DNA of 12,257 bases from Spirochaetae bacterium HGW-Spirochaetae-7 (GTDB taxonomy: Bacteria > Spirochaetota > Spirochaetia > Treponematales > UBA12059), in the NCBI GenBank assembly GCA_002839245.1, contig PGXR01000080.1, positions 1-12,257 of the forward strand. The letters are read 5' to 3'. A program made the translations under genes and the position numbers. A model generated the notes under the pieces. The model searched no databases. It saw nothing but the letters and a program-made list of their open reading frames with translations, and had not been told where the DNA came from. Positions within the stretch are counted from its first letter, which is position 1, and every line of letters begins with the position of its first letter. This document shows positions 6,788 through 12,257 of this stretch, piece by piece.

Positions 6788-7156
6788 ATGGCCAAGAGCA
6801 TTCTTGTCATCGATGATTCAGCCGCGATAAGGCAGAGCATCTCGTACATCCTGCAGCAGGAAGGTTACACGACCGTGGAGGCCGGAGACGGCGTGGAAGG
6901 ATTGGCGCGGCTCGACGAAAGCGTTCGCTTTGATTGCATCATCACCGATGTAAACATGCCCAACATGGATGGCATAACCTTCATACGCAAGGCGCGGGAG
7001 AATCCGAAGTTCAAATTCGTGCCTATACTGGTGCTCACCACCGAGTCCCAGGGTTCCAAGATGAATGAAGGCAAGGAAGCGGGCGCGACCGGCTGGATAG
7101 TCAAGCCATTCAGCGCCGACAAACTGCTTGCCGTCGTCAAGAAGGTCGCGGAGTAG
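6788..7156 (+). CDS. cheY: Chemotaxis response regulator CheY (single receiver domain)
   Basis: A 122-residue receiver with no output domain. By position and length it is the CheA target that, when phosphorylated, binds the flagellar motor switch. AGGAGG at 6778-6783, 4 bases before ATG 6788, is the best ribosome site in the operon, in keeping with the need for many copies of CheY. Key residues: acidic pair D9-D10 (ILVIDDSAAIRQ), phospho-acceptor D54 (IITDVNMPNMDG), T84/T85 (LVLTTESQ), the aromatic switch position W103 (GATGWIVKPF; Tyr in the enteric protein) and K106. The TDVNMPNMDG and LTTES sequences are typical of CheY next to CheA. It could instead drain phosphate from CheA (a sink CheY); sequence alone does not separate the two. 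cheW follows after 4 bp. Confidence 0.93.
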   Translation: MAKSILVIDDSAAIRQSISYILQQEGYTTVEAGDGVEGLARLDESVRFDCIITDVNMPNMDGITFIRKARENPKFKFVPILVLTTESQGSKMNEGKEAGATGWIVKPFSADKLLAVVKKVAE

Positions 7157-7160
7157 TACG

Positions 7161-7640
7161 ATGGCCATCCTCCATGCCGAAGCGGGACGGTATCTCAGTT
7201 TCATCCTGGGGAGCGAAGTCTACGCGGTGCCGGTGGGTAAAGTCGAAGTTGTCCTGGAGACTCCCCTTGTCACCAGGGTCCCGAACGCCGAACCGCATCT
7301 CAGGGGAGTAATAAACTACCGTGGCAGCGTCGTCCCGGTCATCGATCCCAGGCTACGGTTCGGCGGGACGCCGATTCCCCTCGACGATACCACCTCGGTC
7401 ATCGTGCTCCAGATGCGCTACGAAGGGGAGGAAGTCGTCGTGGGCATGCTCGCCGACAGCGTCCGCGAGGTAGTCGACGTCGCCGCTTCGGATATCGAGC
7501 CGGCTCCGAAGATGGGTTCGCTGTCGGCAGGCAAATTCGTAGCCGGCGTCGCGAAACTGGGAGGGGAATTCGTCGTCATCCTCGATGTCGAGGCTGCCTT
7601 CTCGCAAGCGGCGACGGTTACGGAAAGCGCCAGGGCATGA
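7161..7640 (+). CDS. cheW: Chemotaxis coupling protein CheW
   Basis: A 159-residue adaptor that links chemoreceptors to the P5 domain of CheA in the signalling array. ATG 7161 comes 4 bp after the cheY stop, with GGAG at 7150-7153 seven bases ahead. An in-frame ATG at 7128 would overlap cheY and add an unrelated arginine/serine-rich leader, so it was not used. The CheW/SH3-like pattern is clear: YLSFILGSEVYAVPVGKVEVVLE, then VPNAEPHLRGVINYRGSVVPVIDPRLRFG, then VGMLADSVREVVDVAASDIEPAP, and finally FVAGVAKLGGEFVVILDVEAAF. The conserved LRGVINYRG turn and the IDPRLRF strand are the strongest evidence. It is a single-domain CheW with no fused receiver (not a CheV). The next gene, a hybrid kinase, follows without a terminator. 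Confidence 0.96.
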   Translation: MAILHAEAGRYLSFILGSEVYAVPVGKVEVVLETPLVTRVPNAEPHLRGVINYRGSVVPVIDPRLRFGGTPIPLDDTTSVIVLQMRYEGEEVVVGMLADSVREVVDVAASDIEPAPKMGSLSAGKFVAGVAKLGGEFVVILDVEAAFSQAATVTESARA

Positions 7641-7650
7641 GAGAGTTTCG

Positions 7651-7706
7651 TGGGCCTCGCTCCTTGGGCGACGCTCCGTGAGCGACGCTCAATGAGAGAC
7701 GCGGCT
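7651..7706 (+). repeat. Degenerate 14-bp tandem repeat at the cheW / hybrid-kinase junction
   Basis: Four consecutive units of 14 bp: 7651-7664, 7665-7678, 7679-7692 and 7693-7706. Units 1/2 and 2/3 each match at 11 of 14 positions; units 3/4 match at 9 of 14. The shared pattern is TGRGCGACGCTCC. The array fills almost all of the 51-bp space between the cheW stop and the chosen kinase start (ATG 7692), and holds rare codons if read as protein. It looks like a local duplication that lengthened the junction. Confidence 0.6.
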
Positions 7707-9572
7707 CCTGGCAGCAGCATAACCGTCATGATAGTCGAGGACGAGAATATCGTCGCGCTCGACATGCGTTGCAGGCTCGAAGCGCTTGGATACAGGGTTT
7801 GCGCGGTCGTGGCTACCGGAGCGGCGGCGATTTCCGAGGCGTCCGCCCAAAGGCCCGATCTAGTGCTCATGGACATCCAGCTCAAAGGTGCCATGGACGG
7901 TGTCGAAGCCGCCCGCCGGCTGCGGCTGGAGTCCGGAATACCGATAGTATTCGTCACGGCATTCACCGACGACGCGACTCTCGAGAGGGTGAAAGTTGCG
8001 GGCGCTTATGGCTACATCGTCAAGCCGTATCACGAGCGGGAACTCAGGATATCGATAGAGCTTGCCCTTTCGAAATATAACTACGAGCTGAAACTTCGCG
8101 ACGCCAAGGAGCTGGCTGAAGCCAGCGACAAGGCCAAGACCCGGTTCCTTGCCAATATTAGCCATGAGCTCAAGACGCCTCTCAACTCCATCGTGGGTTT
8201 CCTCGATCTTGCGGGTTCCGTCGCCACCGGTGATGAGCTGTGCGACGACCTTTCCATGGCAGCGCGCAGCGCGAGAAAACTCGAGACCGTCATCGACTCG
8301 ATTCTCTACTATACCAAGCTCGAGCTTGGCGCATTGGCCCCGGTTCCCGACGATTTCGATCTCGACCAGTTCCTGCTTTCATGTTGGGAGCCCTTTGCGT
8401 TCGAAGCGCACGCCAAGGGACTCGCTGCCCGGCTCGGCATCGATCCCGATCTCCCCGGTACCGTACGAGGGGACGCAGGAAAACTATGCACGCTGGTGCG
8501 CAACCTCCTCGAGAACGCCGTCAAGTTCACGGACACGGGGTATGTCGTATTGTCGGCGGAGCTGGAATCCACATCCGGCGGTGCCGGAGAAATGGTGCTG
8601 AGGGTGACGGATACCGGCAGGGGCATACCTGAGGACCAGCGCCAGGCAATGTACCGGCCCTTTACCCAGGGCGATGATTCTCCGACACGTGCCAGCGGAG
8701 GCATGGGGCTTGGCTTGACGCTCGCCAAAGCCCTCTCCGACCTGCTGCATACAAGGCTTTCTTTCAACCCGCTTGCCGGTGGTGGCTCGGAATTCCTTCT
8801 GAGGGTCGAACTTCCGGAGGACTTTGTCCCCGCTTTCCCGGCGATCGACTGCGTAACGAAACCTGTCGGCCTCCTTGGCAGGGTGCAGGCGCGCGAGGAG
8901 CTGGAACGCTGGGCGCCAAGACTGGGCGTACATTTCGTCGATTTGCCTGGAGGCGAGGCGCTCGACTCCCGGGGCAGTCTCCTCTATCCGGCTGTCGTGG
9001 CGGACGAGGAAGCATGGTCCAAAACCGATGAAACGCAAAGGGCGGCGTTGCTCGGAGGGGACTACAGGAGGCTGGTCCTGGTCGGGAAGCCCTGCTCCAG
9101 AGAATACATAGCCGGTCGCCTTGGCCCAGGCAGGCTGCAGTATCCGCCCAGCCTGGCCACTTTCGCGCAGGCGGTGCGACGAGCGCTCGATCCTGACCGC
9201 GAACATGACGGCCGGATGAACACGGCTGCCCCGGTCGTGCATGCCAGGAGCCCGGCGGTTTTGACCGCCTCCGACAAGTCCGCGTTTTCAATGCGGAACT
9301 ATAGCGACCTCTATGAAGCGGCGCTTTGCGAAGCCTCGTCGAATGGGCTGTCAGCAGAACTGACCGCGGTCGTCGACCGAATCGATGCCGCTTCCAGGGA
9401 TGCAGACTGGGCGACGATGGAGCGACTTGCCAAGCGTTTCCATGACGGCTTCGCGGACAAGGGAGCCTCGGCTTGCGCGAAGCTGGTCCTTGCAGTTTCC
9501 ATGGATACCAGGAACGGCGGCGGGAACAGGGTGGCTGAAGGCTTTGAGTCGATAAGTGGACGGAGGGCCTGA
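7692..9572 (+). CDS. Hybrid histidine kinase: REC-HisKA-HATPase-degenerate REC-degenerate HPt
   Basis: A cytoplasmic sensor-like kinase of about 626 residues with no transmembrane segment. Domains: N-terminal receiver (about 10-125) with VMIVEDENIVALD, phospho-acceptor D61 in LVLMDIQLKGAMDG, and IVKPYHEREL; a short helical linker; HisKA with H158 in LANISHELKTPLNSIVGF; HATPase with N-box NLLENAVKFTD (N275), DTGRGIP (D307) and GGMGLGLTLA; a tail (about 385-510) resembling a receiver without the N-terminal acidic pair or the conserved Lys (VVAD438 may mark the old Asp strand); and a final helical region (about 530-610) resembling an HPt domain in which the acceptor position is K581 and a His sits at 584. 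GTG 7650 is an alternative start, with only a purine run GAGAGAG (7639-7645) before it; the extra 14 residues come from a tandem repeat, so ATG 7692 is preferred. The signal and partners are unknown. The stop overlaps the next ATG by one base. Confidence 0.88.
   Translation: MRDAAPGSSITVMIVEDENIVALDMRCRLEALGYRVCAVVATGAAAISEASAQRPDLVLMDIQLKGAMDGVEAARRLRLESGIPIVFVTAFTDDATLERVKVAGAYGYIVKPYHERELRISIELALSKYNYELKLRDAKELAEASDKAKTRFLANISHELKTPLNSIVGFLDLAGSVATGDELCDDLSMAARSARKLETVIDSILYYTKLELGALAPVPDDFDLDQFLLSCWEPFAFEAHAKGLAARLGIDPDLPGTVRGDAGKLCTLVRNLLENAVKFTDTGYVVLSAELESTSGGAGEMVLRVTDTGRGIPEDQRQAMYRPFTQGDDSPTRASGGMGLGLTLAKALSDLLHTRLSFNPLAGGGSEFLLRVELPEDFVPAFPAIDCVTKPVGLLGRVQAREELERWAPRLGVHFVDLPGGEALDSRGSLLYPAVVADEEAWSKTDETQRAALLGGDYRRLVLVGKPCSREYIAGRLGPGRLQYPPSLATFAQAVRRALDPDREHDGRMNTAAPVVHARSPAVLTASDKSAFSMRNYSDLYEAALCEASSNGLSAELTAVVDRIDAASRDADWATMERLAKRFHDGFADKGASACAKLVLAVSMDTRNGGGNRVAEGFESISGRRA
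9562..9567 (+). promoter_or_regulatory. Shine-Dalgarno site for the stand-alone receiver, inside the hybrid kinase gene
   Basis: GGAGGG ends 4 bases before ATG 9572, within the last codons of the preceding kinase. Together with the one-base stop/start overlap it indicates translational coupling of the receiver to the kinase. Confidence 0.6.
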
Positions 9573-9976
9573 TGGGGCGGATATTGATAGCCGAAGATGA
9601 TTTCGGAAGCAGGAAGATGATGCAGAAGTTGCTTGCCGAGTACGGAGAGGTTGACGTGGTAGTCGACGGACAGGAAGCCGTCAATGCCTTTTCACTGGCT
9701 AGCGATGAATCGAAGCCGTACGATCTTGTCATACTGGACATCATGATGCCTAGGATGGACGGACATGAAGCCCTGAAGATGATCAGGCAGAACGAGAAGG
9801 GCCGGGGCGTCGGCCCTGCGGTCGAGGTTCCCATAGTCATGACAACGGTGCTCGAGGATCCAAAGAACGTCGTCGAGGCGTATTTCAGGGGCGGCGCCAC
9901 GGCATACATCGTCAAGCCGGTGGACAGGCTCAAGCTTCGTTCGGCTCTCGGCAAGCTAGGGTTCAGGGCAACCTGA
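9572..9976 (+). CDS. Single-domain response regulator (receiver only)
   Basis: A 134-residue receiver protein with no output domain. Conserved residues are present: acidic pair D9-D10 (ILIAEDDFGSRKMM), phospho-acceptor D56 in LVILDIMMPRMDGHEAL, T91/T92 (IVMTTVLEDPKNV) and K115 in AYIVKPVDRLKL. The HEALKMIR and MTTVLEDPKNVVEAYFRGG sequences are of the type found in stand-alone receivers that accompany hybrid kinases and chemosensory clusters. It sits between two hybrid kinases, overlapping the first by one base and ending 14 bp before the second. It is therefore the most obvious shuttle or common target between them (inference). It differs from the cheY in this operon, lacking that protein's NMPNMDG and LTTES sequences. 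A motor-binding role cannot be excluded. Confidence 0.92.
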   Translation: MGRILIAEDDFGSRKMMQKLLAEYGEVDVVVDGQEAVNAFSLASDESKPYDLVILDIMMPRMDGHEALKMIRQNEKGRGVGPAVEVPIVMTTVLEDPKNVVEAYFRGGATAYIVKPVDRLKLRSALGKLGFRAT

Positions 9977-9990
9977 GCGTGGGTGGTGAG

Positions 9991-11949
9991 ATGAAGAAAA
10001 AGCCCGGCGTGGCGACGCGCATCGTGGTTTGCGAGGATGAACGCATAGTCGCGCTCGACTTGAGGGCCTTCCTGCAGAAGAACGACTTCGAGGTACCTGC
10101 GCTGTACGCATCCGCCGAGGACTTGCTGGTTGACGCCGAAACGTTGAAACCCGATCTCGTGCTGATGGATATACATCTCCAGGGTACGATGGACGGAATA
10201 GAAGCTGGAGCGATCCTTTTCGAGCGATGGGGCATACCGGTAATTTTCCTGACGGCCTACGCCGATGGGCCGACGGTAGACAGGGCAAGGCTGACCCACC
10301 CGTATGCCTACATCCTCAAGCCTTACGACGAGCGGGAACTCAAGACGGCCATAGCGATAGGATTGTACCGGGCCTCGATGGAACGAAAGCTCCGCATTAG
10401 CGAATCCCGTTATCGCGGGCTGTTCGAAGCGGGACTGGCAGCCGCGTTCCTGGTCGACATGACGGGTCAGGTTTTCGAGAAGAACACCGCCTTCTCCCGG
10501 CTCGCGCCCGGCGTCACTACGTTGGGAGGGCTCTTCCGTGACGAGTCCGCCATGAGGTCCCTGTTTGACGCCATGGGCTCCGGCTCGGTGTTCGGGCCAA
10601 TGCGAATCCAGATGCACACGGAGGACGGTCGGGAATCCTGGGCGCTTCTGATTGCCGCCCCTATGGACTTGCCCGACGGCACCGTGGCCTATCAGTGCCA
10701 GGCCATCGACATTACCGAGCGCAAGACGCTTCTCGACCAGCTCGTGCACGCACAGAAACTGTCGGCTCTCGGGAGGTTCGCCGGCGGCGTCGCGCACGAT
10801 TTCAACAACGTGCTGACCGCCGTCCTGGGCTATGCGAGCCTACTTCGCTCCGATCTCGAGGCTGAAGGCCGTGGCCTCGAGGAAGTCGAAGGCATCGAGC
10901 AGGCGGCAAGACGCGCCGCAGCCCTTTCCCGTCAATTGCTCATGTTTTCGAGGCAGGATACGACGGAAGCCAGCGTCTTCAGCATGGCGGGACTCGTACG
11001 CGACATCGAGAAAATGCTCAGGCGCATCATCGGCGACACGGCCTTGCTGACAGTTCGGTCGGAAGGAGGGTTCGATATGGTGATGGCCGACAAGTCGCGG
11101 ATGGAACAGGCGGTCGTCAACCTCGTCGCGAACGCCCGCGACGCCATGCCTTCGGGCGGCCATATTTTCATCACGACCGGGGCCCAGCACGTCGAGGGCG
11201 GCTCTTCCGGGAAAACCGACCCGCCGCCGGCGGGAAATTGGGCGTTCGTCGAGGTACTTGACGAAGGAACGGGCATTGCACCCGAGATATTGCAGAAAGT
11301 GTTCGATCCGTTTTTTACGACGAAATCGCCGGACAAGGGAACAGGCCTTGGACTATCGACGGTCGCCAGCATAGTAAGGCAGGCCGAAGGCCATATCAGG
11401 CTTTCTTCGATCCCCGGGAAGGGCACTACCATACGCCTCCTGTTCCCTCTCGTCGATGCCGGAAAGGCGAACGGCAAGGCCCTGACGGAAGCATCGCGCT
11501 TCCATGGGTCGCGCGTACGTGGGCAGGCACGCCAAGGGAATGCGGATCATCCCGGGAACGGCCGTACGGTCCTGGTCGTAGAGAACGACAATTCGGTATT
11601 GACTATCCTCGAAGCATTGCTCGACAAGGCCGGCTACCGGGTCATGGCGGCCGGGCATCCAGGCGAGGCCCTGCTGATGGCGGAGAATGCAAGGTCGCTG
11701 CCGGAGCTTCTCGTCGCCGACATGGCGATGCCGTTGATGAGCGGGCTGGAGCTTGCAGCCCGCCTGCGCGAAAGCGTGCCCAAATTGCCGGCTATACTCC
11801 TCCGTAGTCGCGACGGCAACCCCGCGGAGGACGCGGTCGCGGGAGCGATGGGCTCCCTGGAGACGTGCATCGACAAGCCGTTCAGCGAGGATGACCTGCT
11901 CGGAGCGGTTGATTCACTGCTGTACAACCAGCAGCAAACACCTTCCTAA
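9991..11949 (+). CDS. Hybrid histidine kinase: REC-PAS-HisKA-HATPase-REC
   Basis: A cytoplasmic kinase of about 652 residues with no membrane segment. ATG 9991 is preferred, with GGTGG just ahead; GTG 9979 is possible and adds four residues. Domains: N-terminal receiver (5-120) with IVVCEDERIVALD, acceptor D60 in LVLMDIHLQGTMDG, and ILKPYDEREL; a PAS domain (about 135-245, YRGLFEAGLAAAFLVDMTG to CQAIDITERK), which would bind a small ligand or cofactor not deducible here; HisKA of the NtrB-like class with H269 in GRFAGGVAHDFNNVLTAVLGY; HATPase with N381 in NLVANARDAM, DEGTGIAPEI, FDPFFTTK and GTGLGLSTV; a linker; and a C-terminal receiver (about 525-645) with acceptor D577 in LLVADMAMPLMSG and K in CIDKPF. 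In this last receiver the acidic pair reads E531-N532, so metal binding may be weaker. Its N-terminal receiver resembles that of the other hybrid kinase, suggesting related inputs. Confidence 0.93.
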   Translation: MKKKPGVATRIVVCEDERIVALDLRAFLQKNDFEVPALYASAEDLLVDAETLKPDLVLMDIHLQGTMDGIEAGAILFERWGIPVIFLTAYADGPTVDRARLTHPYAYILKPYDERELKTAIAIGLYRASMERKLRISESRYRGLFEAGLAAAFLVDMTGQVFEKNTAFSRLAPGVTTLGGLFRDESAMRSLFDAMGSGSVFGPMRIQMHTEDGRESWALLIAAPMDLPDGTVAYQCQAIDITERKTLLDQLVHAQKLSALGRFAGGVAHDFNNVLTAVLGYASLLRSDLEAEGRGLEEVEGIEQAARRAAALSRQLLMFSRQDTTEASVFSMAGLVRDIEKMLRRIIGDTALLTVRSEGGFDMVMADKSRMEQAVVNLVANARDAMPSGGHIFITTGAQHVEGGSSGKTDPPPAGNWAFVEVLDEGTGIAPEILQKVFDPFFTTKSPDKGTGLGLSTVASIVRQAEGHIRLSSIPGKGTTIRLLFPLVDAGKANGKALTEASRFHGSRVRGQARQGNADHPGNGRTVLVVENDNSVLTILEALLDKAGYRVMAAGHPGEALLMAENARSLPELLVADMAMPLMSGLELAARLRESVPKLPAILLRSRDGNPAEDAVAGAMGSLETCIDKPFSEDDLLGAVDSLLYNQQQTPS

Positions 11950-11971
11950 GGATAAGAACGAATTCCTAGGA
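11944..11971. other. Convergent gene end: both stop codons inside short palindromes
   Basis: TCCTAAGGA (11944-11952) contains the TAA stop of the plus-strand kinase, and the perfect palindrome TCCTAGGA (11964-11971) contains the TAG stop of the minus-strand ABC gene. Only 16 bp separate the two genes. TCCTA (11944-11948) can pair with TAGGA (11967-11971), but the stem is too short and has no U-run, so it is not called a terminator. Confidence 0.3.
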
Positions 11972-12257
11972 CAAAATCGAAGCGTACAGCCTGGCTTCCA
12001 TCCCCGCGGCCGCGTCGCTGGTGTACGACCTCTGCCTCCTGTCGAGCCCTACGTCGATGATGTCGCGTACCTTGGCGGGCTTGTCCGAAAGCGTCGCTAT
12101 CCTGTCCCCCAGGTATATCGCCTCGCGGACGTCGTGAGTCACGACTACCGCGCTCCGGCCGTCGCGTTCCCTGAGTTCGACGAACAGGTCCATCACCGAT
12201 ATCCTGGTTTTCAGGTCGAGCGACGAGAACGGTTCGTCGAGGAGCAATACCTCGGAC
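11966..12257 (-). CDS. ABC transporter ATP-binding protein, NitT/TauT (SsuB/TauB-like) family, C-terminal part (truncated by window)
   Basis: The last 96 codons of an importer ATPase, open at the window edge, so its start lies beyond 12257 on the plus-strand coordinate. It powers uptake of a small substrate through a membrane permease that is not in view. The visible sequence begins SEVLLLDEPFSSLDLKTR, which is the Walker B motif with catalytic Glu and the D-loop. It then has VMDLFVELRERDGRSAVVVTHDVREAIYLGDRIATLS, the H-loop His and the switch helix typical of nitrate/sulfonate/taurine-type ATPases. The tail PAKVRDIIDVGLDRR is also of that type. Walker A and the signature motif are outside the window. 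The substrate cannot be told from this part. It converges on the che operon and is probably unrelated to it. Confidence 0.93.
   Translation of the reverse strand, partial: SEVLLLDEPFSSLDLKTRISVMDLFVELRERDGRSAVVVTHDVREAIYLGDRIATLSDKPAKVRDIIDVGLDRRQRSYTSDAAAGMEARLYASILS

Noticed and set aside
7128..7160. Upstream ATG for cheW inside cheY
   Set aside because: It would add an Arg/Ser-rich leader read from cheY codons. ATG 7161 begins at the conserved CheW N-terminus and has GGAG ahead.
7161..7640. CheW fused to a receiver (CheV)
   Set aside because: The cheW frame stops at 7640, and the following receiver belongs to a separate gene in another frame with HisKA/HATPase domains.
8764..10797. A 677-codon open frame on the minus strand across both hybrid kinases
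   Set aside because: It runs opposite three well-supported receiver/kinase genes, has low-complexity Arg/Pro/Ser-rich stretches and no recognisable domain. Long antisense frames are expected in G+C-rich coding sequence.

Overview
The window is G+C-rich and almost fully coding. It looks like a chromosomal segment of a free-living, probably motile bacterium. A high-G+C member of the Spirochaetota is my best guess. This rests on the ftsH / TPR-protein / chemotaxis content and on frequent ATA (Ile) and AGG (Arg) codons in an otherwise G+C-rich sequence; it is a judgement from memory, not a search. I see no rRNA, tRNA, CRISPR array, insertion sequence or phage gene.

Layout. (1) Positions 2-304 hold the 3' end of ftsH, the membrane AAA+ zinc protease. 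(2) Positions 249-2225 encode an exported protein with TPR-like helices and five calcium-loop-like DxDxDG motifs; its start overlaps ftsH. (3) After an 83-bp gap with a weak promoter candidate comes a tightly packed run of nine plus-strand genes (2308-11949): a STAS-domain protein, cheA, cheR, cheB, cheY, cheW, a hybrid histidine kinase (REC-HisKA-HATPase-degenerate REC-degenerate HPt), a stand-alone receiver, and a second hybrid kinase (REC-PAS-HisKA-HATPase-REC). Gaps are 54 bp or less, and several stops and starts overlap. I see no internal terminator, so this is probably one operon of about 9.6 kb. (4) On the minus strand, converging with a 16-bp gap, is the C-terminal part of an ABC-transporter ATPase of the nitrate/taurine (NitT/TauT) type.

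How the genes work together. CheA, CheW, CheY, CheR and CheB make a nearly complete chemosensory core: kinase, coupling protein, response regulator, receptor methyltransferase and receptor methylesterase. No methyl-accepting receptor and no CheC/CheX/CheZ/CheD lies in the window, so these must be encoded elsewhere. What is not ordinary is the joining of this core to a second phosphorelay of two hybrid kinases and a receiver. Both kinases carry their receiver at the N-terminus. That invites the idea of phosphoryl exchange or input control between the chemotaxis array and a two-component network. The parts worth most attention are a 25-residue tandem repeat inside CheA that resembles the MshEN (cyclic-di-GMP-binding) motif, a degenerate receiver/HPt tail in the first hybrid kinase in which His and Lys seem to have exchanged places, a STAS protein without the usual phosphorylatable Ser/Thr, and a decayed 14-bp tandem repeat at the junction between cheW and the first hybrid kinase.
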